From an uncultured Eubacteriales bacterium (GTDB taxonomy: Bacteria; Bacillota; Clostridia; Oscillospirales; CAG-272): a DNA stretch of 6,609 nucleotides. Where the stretch lies: positions 1 to 6,609 of the forward strand of contig URSW01000096.1 of NCBI GenBank assembly GCA_900550625.1. Direction: 5' to 3'. The notes beneath the pieces were generated by a model that worked only from the letters and a program-made list of their open reading frames with translations, searched no databases and was not told the origin of the DNA. This document shows positions 1-5,661 of this stretch, one piece after another (the first letter of the stretch is position 1; every line of letters starts with the position of its first letter). A program made the translations under genes and the position numbers.

Positions 1-1463
1 CGCGACGATATGTCGAGGTGGTTTGTCGGCTCGTCGAGGATCAGAAGATTCATCTTTCGGAACATCAGCTTCGCAAGGGTGAGACGCGCGCGTTCACCGC
101 CCGAGAGGACGGATACGCTTTTCGACACATCCTCCGCGCGGAAAAGAAACTGTGCGAGCACGCTCCGTATATCGCGCTCCGCCATCGTGGGGTATGCGTC
201 CCACAGCTCGTCGAGAACCGTTTTCGTGTCGGTGAGATTCTGGTTTTCCTGATCGTAGTAGCCGAGCTCCACGTTGTATCCGAAGTCCACGCGCCCGCTC
301 TTCTGACGCATCAGTCCGCACAGAATCTTGACGAGTGTCGATTTTCCGCAGCCGTTCGGACCGAGGATGAACACCCGTTCGCGCTTTTTCACATCAAACG
401 ATATGCCGGAAAAAAGCGTGTTCTGACCGAAGCCCATCGAAAGCTCCTTCACCGACAAAACATCGTTTCCGCTTTCGATCCCGGCGCGAAACGAAAAACC
501 GATCCCCTTCGGCGCGTCGTCGGGACGCTCGACCTTTTCCATGCGCTCGAGCGCCTTCATGCGGCTTTCCGCCTTGATGATGTTCTTTTCGCGGTTAAAG
601 CGGCGCTGCTGCTCGATGATCGCCTCCTGCCGCGCGATCTCCTTCTGCTGGAGCTCGTATTTCTTCATTTTCGCACGGTAGTCCTGCTTTTTCTGCTCGG
701 CAAACGCGGAGTACGGGCATTTGTAGAGCGTCGCGCGCCGATTCTCTATATCGAGCGTCTTGTTCGTCACGCGGTCGAGGAAGAAACGGTCGTGGCTCAC
801 GACGATCACGGTTTTCGGATACGACGAGAGATGCTCCTCAAGCCATGCCATCGTGTCTGTGTCGAGGTGGTTCGTCGGCTCGTCGAGTATCAGAAGCTCC
901 GGCTCCGATGCGAGAAGCTGCGCGAGAAGCAGTCTCGTTCGCTCTCCGCCCGACAGACTGGAGATCGGCTGCGAGTGCATGCTCTCGGGAAAGCCGAGAT
1001 GTATGAGTATGCTTTTGCATTTCGATTTGTAGTACAGTCCGCCGCCTTCCGTGAAACGCGCGTTCAGCGACGAAAATTCGGATGCCGCCGACTCAAGCTC
1101 CGCGCCGGACGCGGTGTCGAGCTTTTCCTGAAGCACGGCAAGCCGTGCTTCGATCGAACGCAGTTCTCCGAATGCGTCGTACATCCGGTCGAGCACGGTT
1201 TCCTCACCGCCGTCCGCAAAAAGGGCGCTGTCCGACAGCGAATTCTGCTCGAGCACTCCGACGCGGTAGTTTTTCGCAATGTATACACTGCCCTCGGTCG
1301 GAGTGAGACGGGACGTAATCATCCCGAGCAGCGTTGATTTTCCCGCACCGTTCACGCCGACTATGCCGAGGCGGTCCCCCGCGTCGAGCGAAAACGAAAC
1401 GGAATCGAGAATCACTTTCTCCCCTATTTTATATGAGAGGTCGCTTACACTGATTGAAATCAT
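1..1463 (-). CDS. ABC-F family ATPase (ribosome-associated translation factor type), C-terminus cut by window edge
   Basis: ABC-F proteins are soluble, with two tandem ATPase domains and no membrane part; they act on the ribosomal E site to relieve stalling or give antibiotic protection. Seen here in 487 codons: first Walker A GVNGAGKST (residues 36-44), signature LSGGER (170-175), Walker B with D194/E195 in LDEPTNHLD; a charged, Gln-rich helical linker at about 255-330 (the tRNA-interaction linker of the family); second Walker A GPNGCGKST (368-376), LSGGER (453-458), Walker B with D477/E478. The end of the second domain and any C-terminal extension lie outside the window. The ATG at 1463 overlaps the stop of the upstream TPM gene as ATGA, with GGGAG four bases before it, so translation is probably coupled. 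There is no sign of the EttA 'arm' insertion in the first domain; a YdiF/Uup-like member is possible but the subfamily is not resolved. The long plus-strand open frame opposite is a shadow. Confidence 0.95.
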   Translation of the reverse strand, partial: MISISVSDLSYKIGEKVILDSVSFSLDAGDRLGIVGVNGAGKSTLLGMITSRLTPTEGSVYIAKNYRVGVLEQNSLSDSALFADGGEETVLDRMYDAFGELRSIEARLAVLQEKLDTASGAELESAASEFSSLNARFTEGGGLYYKSKCKSILIHLGFPESMHSQPISSLSGGERTRLLLAQLLASEPELLILDEPTNHLDTDTMAWLEEHLSSYPKTVIVVSHDRFFLDRVTNKTLDIENRRATLYKCPYSAFAEQKKQDYRAKMKKYELQQKEIARQEAIIEQQRRFNREKNIIKAESRMKALERMEKVERPDDAPKGIGFSFRAGIESGNDVLSVKELSMGFGQNTLFSGISFDVKKRERVFILGPNGCGKSTLVKILCGLMRQKSGRVDFGYNVELGYYDQENQNLTDTKTVLDELWDAYPTMAERDIRSVLAQFLFRAEDVSKSVSVLSGGERARLTLAKLMFRKMNLLILDEPTNHLDISS

Positions 1464-2671
1464 TGTCTCCCGTCCTGACTGCCGTCGGGATACTGCCTTC
1501 CGGCTGTGTTTGCACCGCCGTGATTTCCCTGCGTCCGCCGGACGTCGCCGTTTCGGTGATTTATCTGCCCGTAGGGATTGCCGCTCGGCACATTGCCTCC
1601 CTGACCGATGTACGGCGGATTCTGCGGATATACGGTATTCTGTGCGTCACGCTGAACGCGGCGCGGATCGCGCTCTCCCGTGTACCGGGGATCGGCGCGG
1701 TACTCCTGCTGACTGCGCATCCGGGGATCCTGAGTGTACTGCGGATTCTGCATTTCGCGAGGCTGTCCCGGACGCGCGGGGGGAGTGTTTTGCCTCATTC
1801 CGTTCTGCGCATAGCCGTTCTGACGGGCGCGGGGATCGCCGGCGGACGTGGGACGGCGCGCGCCGCCGCGGTTTCCGGAGAGGTTGACTTTCGGCGGAAT
1901 TCCGACGTACGGGCTGTGTCCGACCTTGTTTCTGCGCCTGCGGAGCAATGAACCGTTTGCGAATTCCGAGCGGCGCAGGACGGATACGGTGACAAATACG
2001 ATCACGATAAGGAGTACCGCCGCCGCGATCCAGAGGACCGTCTTGAAGAATCCCATGAGCGGTTTTCCGGGGGAGGTCTGCTTCTGCGCGTCGCCGCTCT
2101 CGCTTTCCGTCTCGGGATACGAAAAATCGATGTACTTGCCGTCCCAATTCGAGATGTCGATCGAGTAGAGAGCCTGAAACTTTTCGAGCAGGCGGTCGAA
2201 GACCGCGAGCGCGCCCTCACCGTACTTCTCATCGCGGAAATACTGCTCGAGGCATTCGTTGTTCACTGCCTGAAGATCGCTGTCGGTTATGTCGTTCTTG
2301 ATGCCGTTGCCCTGGAGAATCCAATATTCGCGGTCCTCGGTCGCCATTATGAGAAGCATTCCGTTGTTGCGCTGAACCGAGCCGATCTTCCATGTGTTGA
2401 AAAGCTCTGCGGTGTACTTGTCGATGGGCGTGTCACCCGTGGTCGTCACGCACACGGTGATTATCTGCGCACCGCACATCGCATAGAGCGCGTCCGCGCG
2501 TCGGTTTATGTCGTCCTCGATTTCGGAGGAGATCACGTCGGCGGAATCGTACACATATACGGAAGCACGCTGCTCCGGAAAATCGGCGCATACCGCGGAG
2601 ATCGCGGAGAGAACGGCGAATGCGAGCACAAGGGCGGTGCATATTATCCTTGAAACGGTTCTGGAAAACAT
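1460..2671 (-). CDS. Exported TPM-domain (YgcG-like) protein with transmembrane anchor and disordered basic tail
   Basis: 403 residues. The N-terminus is a signal peptide (basic SR, then hydrophobic residues 9-27, likely cleavage after VCA at 29). Residues about 38-165 match the TPM fold: YDSADVIS near the start, a GAQI strand, the F-N-W-K-I-G segment at 91-97, RNNGMLLIMA at 101-110 and the ILQGNGI segment. TPM domains occur in envelope proteins such as YgcG and in the plant photosystem-repair protein TLP18.3; the bacterial role is unclear. A transmembrane helix spans about 209-232, followed by basic residues, so the TPM domain should lie outside and the tail inside the cell. Residues 233-403 are low complexity, rich in R, Q, N, P and G, with four DPR motifs (279, 315, 327, 335), unlike the usual Gly/Ser-rich YgcG tail. 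The ATG at 2671 was chosen because AAAGGAG lies six bases upstream and a signal peptide follows; the frame stays open upstream to 2935, but that part looks non-coding. The stop overlaps the ABC-F start. Confidence 0.87.
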   Translation of the reverse strand: MFSRTVSRIICTALVLAFAVLSAISAVCADFPEQRASVYVYDSADVISSEIEDDINRRADALYAMCGAQIITVCVTTTGDTPIDKYTAELFNTWKIGSVQRNNGMLLIMATEDREYWILQGNGIKNDITDSDLQAVNNECLEQYFRDEKYGEGALAVFDRLLEKFQALYSIDISNWDGKYIDFSYPETESESGDAQKQTSPGKPLMGFFKTVLWIAAAVLLIVIVFVTVSVLRRSEFANGSLLRRRRNKVGHSPYVGIPPKVNLSGNRGGARRPTSAGDPRARQNGYAQNGMRQNTPPARPGQPREMQNPQYTQDPRMRSQQEYRADPRYTGERDPRRVQRDAQNTVYPQNPPYIGQGGNVPSGNPYGQINHRNGDVRRTQGNHGGANTAGRQYPDGSQDGRQ

Positions 2672-2759
2672 TTTTAACTCCTTTGCCGCACGGCGGCACG
2701 GTTTTATTGCACTTTGCCGCGTAACGCGGACTTTGCTTGCGGATATTCTGCCTGCGCGC
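2672..2759 (-). promoter_or_regulatory. Intercistronic spacer with two small hairpins
   Basis: The 88 bases between the membrane-protein stop and the TPM start contain two perfect stem-loops: 2717-2729 (five pairs, three-base loop) and 2684-2698 (six pairs, TGCCGC with GCGGCA, three-base loop). On the minus strand each is followed by AAAG, within a repeated word GCGGCAAAG (2712-2720 and 2681-2689). The second hairpin sits directly against the TPM SD (AAAGGAG). Neither is followed by a T-run, so they are not typical terminators; an effect on mRNA stability or on TPM translation is possible but inferred. Confidence 0.45.
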
Positions 2760-3692
2760 TCAGCCGTCCGCGCGGTCGTCCGCACTGCTTTCCGCACAGT
2801 CGTGCGATTTGCCGGACGCGGCGACCTCATCGCTTTCGGCGGGTGTGTCATCGGTATTGCCGCCTGAAGCGCGGCGGGGCGTGTGATTTCGCTGTGATGC
2901 GGCGGAAAGCGCGGATATGAGCCGCGAGACCGCAAGAATGCCGACTGCGGCGAAGAGCGTGGAATCTATTATGCCGAAGCCGAATCCCTCGGAATCCGCG
3001 AGAGATATCGCAAGGCGCGGAAATGCGACGGCAATCGAGCACGAAACCGCAGCTGCCGAGGTGAAAACTCCGATGGAGGCGCACTGCGTTCCGATTGCGT
3101 AGCGGAGGTCTTCGCAGAGGAATATGAGGATGAGCGCCGCTGCGAGAAGATTCAGCGCTTTTGTCGGATTGTTTATCGAGAGGGAGCTGTCAAAATATAT
3201 GCTGAGCGTGCAGAGCCCCGCCCAGACGATCGGTGCGAATGCAAGAACCGAGCGTGCGTTCTTCAATTTCGGCGCGAATGCGCAGATCAGGAAGTATGCC
3301 GCGGAGACAAGCGCGAGCAACGTCATAAGCGCGGGAAGCACGTTCGCTTTTGTAAACAGATACGCGAGGCGGGAGCGGTAGGCGATCAGCGTTTCCGCAG
3401 CGTAGGCGGCAAACGCTGCCGCACAAAGAATATACGAGAACAAGGAAAACACCGAGGAATCACGAAGCTCGATGCCGCGCGGCACCGAGAGGATCGGAAA
3501 CGCGGCGCAGACTGCAAGCACGACCGATATTCCGAGCATGATGTATGATGCCGCAACGATAGGTGTGCGGCTGAAATGCTCCACGGTCATGTCAAAACTT
3601 GTCCTGAACGAAACCCAGAAGAGAACGCCGGAGATCGCAGCGATTATGATTGAGACGGCAGATATCGCCGTCGATGTGAGTGATTTTTTCAT
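2760..3692 (-). CDS. Hypothetical polytopic membrane protein
   Basis: 310 residues; family not recognised. The sequence is dominated by hydrophobic stretches, about eight candidate membrane helices at roughly 8-28, 44-66, 80-104, 118-139, 148-166, 179-194, 204-224 and 243-264. A hydrophilic, acidic Ser/Asp/Glu-rich tail follows at 266-310 and may be disordered. No catalytic motif, ATP site or transporter signature is visible. It is the first gene of the minus-strand cluster, 88 bases upstream of the TPM gene. The start at 3692 (MKKSL) places a positive N-terminus before the first helix, but its SD is weak: the best purine run, AAAGGAAG, lies 27 bases upstream with a small hairpin (3706-3720) in between. 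The frame is open back to 3944, but that extension runs through the likely promoter and has no membrane-protein character, so I reject it. The product is real with good confidence; the start is less certain. Confidence 0.75.
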   Translation of the reverse strand: MKKSLTSTAISAVSIIIAAISGVLFWVSFRTSFDMTVEHFSRTPIVAASYIMLGISVVLAVCAAFPILSVPRGIELRDSSVFSLFSYILCAAAFAAYAAETLIAYRSRLAYLFTKANVLPALMTLLALVSAAYFLICAFAPKLKNARSVLAFAPIVWAGLCTLSIYFDSSLSINNPTKALNLLAAALILIFLCEDLRYAIGTQCASIGVFTSAAAVSCSIAVAFPRLAISLADSEGFGFGIIDSTLFAAVGILAVSRLISALSAASQRNHTPRRASGGNTDDTPAESDEVAASGKSHDCAESSADDRADG

Positions 3693-3884
3693 TTCGGTTT
3701 GACATGCCTTTGAAAAAGGCTTCCTTTCTTTTATATGTTCTGTGTACTGCACGTTTTTTACGCGGCAGGAAACATGATGCGTTTCTTTACCGTCTTCAGA
3801 CCGCGAACGTGATTTCCGGTACGGGACGGTGCAAAACGTCCGGAGACGAAGGCGTGTATATCGTGTATATATAAAATAAGATAC
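3693..3884 (-). promoter_or_regulatory. Long 5' leader of the membrane-protein gene with nested inverted repeats
   Basis: Between the predicted transcription start and the ATG are about 190 bases without a credible gene. They include a perfect six-base inverted repeat ACCGTC/GACGGT (3789-3794 and 3825-3830) enclosing a second pair ACCG/CGGT (3800-3803 and 3817-3820), a short CGTC/GACG hairpin near 3837-3848, and a GCCTTT/AAAGGC hairpin (3706-3720) between the best upstream purine run and the ATG. No known riboswitch class was recognised. Confidence 0.4.
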
Positions 3885-3890
3885 TTTTAT

Positions 3891-3919
3891 ATAATACCAT
3901 AAATTTTCGCATTTCGCAA
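3891..3919 (-). promoter_or_regulatory. Sigma-A type promoter for the minus-strand gene cluster
   Basis: Read on the minus strand: -35 TTGCGA (3919-3914), a 17-base spacer, and -10 TATTAT (3896-3891) with a TGn extension directly before it. Transcription would begin near 3884, giving a 5' leader of about 190 nt before the membrane-protein ATG. It lies in an AT-rich stretch between divergent genes, which supports the call. Confidence 0.65.
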
Positions 3920-4067
3920 TAGCGCGGTATGTTTTTTGGAACAAGTTCTCCGAATAAGTTTTGCCTTTTTTGCGCCCGAAAATCCGTTGTGCATATTTTA
4001 CAAAAAATGATTATGAAAATACGGAAAATTTCTACACCGTAAAAATCGTACCGGAACAAAAAAACAG

Positions 4068-4096
4068 TTGCATTATATAGTGAAATGTGGTAAAAT
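4068..4096 (+). promoter_or_regulatory. Promoter of the S10 ribosomal protein operon
   Basis: -35 TTGCAT (4068-4073), a 17-base spacer and -10 TAAAAT (4091-4096) preceded by a TGn extension (TGG at 4088-4090). The A-rich upstream sequence, including seven A at 4058-4064 and five A at 4041-4045, could act as an UP element, as is common at strong ribosomal promoters. The expected start is near 4103, giving a leader of about 270 nt before rpsJ. Confidence 0.72.
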
Positions 4097-4102
4097 CAAA
4101 AG

Positions 4103-4375
4103 GCTTGATGTGCGATGAAGCGGGAGGTTGCCTCTATGGGTGACTGCGCCTGAGAGGGTAATTTCCGCAGAGTATGTCCGTTAACCGGGCGAAGGCGAAC
4201 GCGGGGGAGGGCAGTGTATGCTGCGCAGCCGTCCCGCGGGGTGATCCGCCGTCTTTGTTTGTCCGGAGTTCGCGTGTCTTAACCCCGCGCGAAGTCCGGC
4301 TTGTTTAAGACGGGCAAAGATACACCCGGAACCGTGTTCCCTCCTCATCAAAGATTAAAAAGGAGGAAAACCTAA
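4103..4375 (+). ncRNA. Structured 5' leader of the S10 operon, candidate autoregulatory element
   Basis: A leader of about 270 nt, much longer than needed for translation. Pairings seen by eye: a 5' stem-loop GCGGGA/TTCCGC (4120-4125 with 4163-4168) with CCTCT/AGAGG inside (4131-4135 with 4153-4157); GCGGG/CCCGC (4201-4205 with 4233-4237); an outer helix of 12-13 pairs (4251-4262/3 with 4309/10-4321, four G-U); directly stacked on it a helix of 11 pairs plus one G-G mismatch (4263-4274 with 4288-4299); and loop bases 4276-4282 complementary to 4305-4311 (GTCTTAA/TTAAGAC). Just downstream CCTCCT (4340-4345) complements the rpsJ SD. S10 operons in other bacteria are controlled through leaders that bind L4; an analogous role is inferred here. 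From memory, similar sequence may precede rpsJ in other Clostridia, but I cannot confirm this. Confidence 0.6.
4340..4366 (+). promoter_or_regulatory. rpsJ ribosome binding site with an upstream sequestering complement
   Basis: The rpsJ SD AAGGAGG (4360-4366) lies nine bases before the ATG. The preceding CCTCCT (4340-4345) pairs with AGGAGG (4361-4366) over six Watson-Crick pairs with a 15-base loop. This hairpin would hide the SD, so it is a plausible off-state for translation. Formation and regulation are inferred, not shown. Confidence 0.55.
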
Positions 4376-4684
4376 ATGGCAGTGAATGAGAAAGTGAGAA
4401 TCAGACTCAAGAGCTATGAGCACACGCTCGTCGATGCGGCTGCGGCGAAGATCGTCGAGATCGCAAAGCGCGGCGGTGCCGAAGTATCCGGTCCCATTCC
4501 GCTTCCCACGAAGAAGGAGATCATCACGATTCTCCGCGCGGTGCACAAGTACAAGGACAGCCGTGAGCAGTTCGAACAGCGCACCCACACACGTCTCATC
4601 GAGATCTCGAAGCCTTCCAAGGCTCTCATCGATTCTCTCGTGAACGTGGAGCTCCCCGCCGGCGTTGAGATTGATCTTAAATAA
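4376..4684 (+). CDS. rpsJ: 30S ribosomal protein S10 (uS10)
   Basis: 102 residues, the normal length for bacterial S10. S10 sits in the head of the 30S subunit and also serves as NusE, pairing with NusB in transcription antitermination. The sequence carries family hallmarks: the IRLKSYEH start, GPIPLPTKKE in the extended loop at about 39-48, and KDSREQFEQRTHTRLIEI at about 60-77. The ATG at 4376 has a strong AAGGAGG nine bases upstream. It is the first gene of the S10 operon, directly behind its own promoter and a long structured leader; no tuf or fusA lies immediately upstream, as the divergent cluster occupies that side. An unusually long 165-base gap separates it from rplC. Confidence 0.98.
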   Translation: MAVNEKVRIRLKSYEHTLVDAAAAKIVEIAKRGGAEVSGPIPLPTKKEIITILRAVHKYKDSREQFEQRTHTRLIEISKPSKALIDSLVNVELPAGVEIDLK

Positions 4685-4849
4685 GATCGCGTCAGGCATC
4701 ATAAACGCCGAAAAAGCCGAATCCGCCGCACAGAGTCAGGGATCCCGTCGGGATCGGAGACTTGATGACGGAAAAGGTCAAGTTGGCGCGTCCGGCGTGG
4801 CTGCCGGGAATTCCAAGCGCACCAACCAATAACCTTACAGGAGGAAATC
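4685..4849 (+). promoter_or_regulatory. Structured rpsJ-rplC intercistronic element
   Basis: 165 bases with no credible gene. Directly before the rplC SD (AGGAGG, 4839-4844) lies a multipart stem: GTTGG/CCAAC (4782-4786 with 4822-4826), a C/A mismatch, GCG/CGC (4788-4790 with 4818-4820), then TCCGGC/GCCGGG (4791-4796 with 4803-4808, one G-U) closed by a six-base loop, with AATTCCAAG (4809-4817) left as a bulge. Upstream, GACTTGA (4759-4765) can pair with TCAAGTT (4778-4784), which competes for the base of that stem. A further perfect hairpin GATCCC/GGGATC lies at 4741-4755. Two alternative folds beside an SD suggest translational control of rplC; this is inference. Confidence 0.5.
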
Positions 4850-5482
4850 ATGAAAAAAGGAATCATCGGAAAGAAGCTGGGCATGACCCAGATTTTCGAC
4901 GAAAACGGACTCGTTATCCCCGTTACGGTTATCGAGGCCGGCCCCTGCTGCGTAACACAGAAGAAGACCGCCGAGACCGACGGTTACGAAGCTGTGCAGC
5001 TCGCATTCGAGGATGCGAAGGATAAGCATACGGGCAAACCCGCACAGGGACATTTCAAAAAGGCAGGAGTTTCCGCGAAGAAACACCTGAAGGAGTTCCG
5101 CCTCGAGAACGCCGCTGATCTCAATCTCGGAGACGTGGTGGCCGCCGATACCTTCGCCGCAGGCGAAAAGGTCGACATTACCGGCATCACGAAGGGACGC
5201 GGATACACCGGCGCGGTCAAGAGATGGAACGCCCACATTCTTAAAATGACACACGGTACCGGACCGATTCACCGTCAGGTCGGATCGATGGGTGCAAACT
5301 CGTCTCCGTCCAGAGTCTTCAAGAACAAGCACATGGCGGGACAGTACGGGAACGAACAGGTTACAATTCTGAATCTTGAGGTCGTCAAGGTAGACGCCGA
5401 GAAGAACCTTATCGCTGTCAAGGGCGCAGTCCCGGGCGCAAAGGGCGGCATCGTATTTATCCGCGACGGCGTCAAAGCATAG
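4850..5482 (+). CDS. rplC: 50S ribosomal protein L3 (uL3)
   Basis: 210 residues, the usual length. L3 is a primary 23S rRNA-binding protein that reaches toward the peptidyl-transferase centre. Visible hallmarks are KKLGMTQIF at 8-16, the THGTGPIHR loop at about 134-142, GSMGANSSPSRVFKNK at about 145-160, QYGNEQVTILNLEVV at about 165-179, and the closing AVPGAKGGIVFIRDGVKA. The TKGRGYTG and RWNAH segment before the loop matches the Clostridia-like form of the protein as I know it. The start at 4850 has AGGAGG five bases upstream. rplD follows after 11 bases, with its SD beginning inside the rplC stop region. Confidence 0.98.
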   Translation: MKKGIIGKKLGMTQIFDENGLVIPVTVIEAGPCCVTQKKTAETDGYEAVQLAFEDAKDKHTGKPAQGHFKKAGVSAKKHLKEFRLENAADLNLGDVVAADTFAAGEKVDITGITKGRGYTGAVKRWNAHILKMTHGTGPIHRQVGSMGANSSPSRVFKNKHMAGQYGNEQVTILNLEVVKVDAEKNLIAVKGAVPGAKGGIVFIRDGVKA

Positions 5483-5493
5483 GAGGAACGAAC

Positions 5494-5661
5494 ATGCCGG
5501 AAATTAAAGTAGTAAATATGGCAGGCAAGGAAGTCGGCAAGATGAACCTTTCCGACCGCGTATTTGCCGCCGAAGTAAACGCGCCTGTCCTCCATGCGGC
5601 AGTAAGAGCATATCTCTCCAATCAGAGACAGGGAACACAGTCCACCCTCAGAGTGCGTTGA
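5494..5661 (+). CDS. rplD: L4 N-terminal fragment (55 codons, ends at premature TGA)
   Basis: This is the literal open frame from the rplD start. Residues 1-52 are authentic L4 N-terminus (KVVNMAGKEVGKMNLSDRVF near the start and LSNQRQGTQSTL at the end); residues 53-55 (RVR) and the stop come from the extra bases. Alone it lacks the tunnel loop and the globular rRNA-binding domain, so it should not function as L4. The TGA overlaps a possible TTG start of the second fragment as TTGA. Confidence 0.7.
   Translation: MPEIKVVNMAGKEVGKMNLSDRVFAAEVNAPVLHAAVRAYLSNQRQGTQSTLRVR
5650..5660 (+). other. 11-base insertion within rplD
   Basis: AGAGTGCGTTG lies between CTC (Leu) and ACC (Thr) of an otherwise continuous L4 reading frame; the boundary can be shifted one base to the right because an A occurs on both sides. 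I found no second copy of the 11-mer on either strand by eye, and it is not a tandem duplication of its flanks. Confidence 0.75.

Noticed and set aside
18..1337. 439-residue plus-strand open frame
   Set aside because: It lies opposite the ABC-F gene, which has complete Walker, signature and linker motifs; the plus-strand product has no recognisable domain and is Arg/His/Leu-rich as expected for a GC-rich shadow.
2672..2935. 88-residue N-terminal extension of the TPM gene
   Set aside because: It overlaps the upstream membrane-protein gene, is Arg/Ala/Thr-rich without domain character, and would bury the clear signal peptide and its SD at 2671.
3701..3735. Plus-strand terminator (GCCTTT/AAAGGC hairpin followed by T-rich bases)
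   Set aside because: No plus-strand gene lies upstream to be terminated, the stem is only six weak pairs, and the T-run is interrupted by C.
3680..3874. Small plus-strand open frame in the divergent region
   Set aside because: No SD, no recognisable protein, and it overlaps the start of the minus-strand gene and its leader.
3693..3944. N-terminal extension of the membrane protein
   Set aside because: It runs through the predicted promoter and leader and has no SD or coding character.
3939..3948. GAAC-AA-GTTC as a LexA (SOS) box
   Set aside because: The Gram-positive SOS box needs four bases between GAAC and GTTC; here there are two, and no SOS gene is adjacent.
4103..4375. T-box, preQ1 or other standard riboswitch in the S10 leader
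   Set aside because: No T-box sequence or recognisable riboswitch core is visible; a ribosomal-protein leader fits the position better.
4762..5025. Open frame spanning the rpsJ-rplC gap into rplC
   Set aside because: Out of frame with rplC, no SD, and overlaps the well-supported L3 start.
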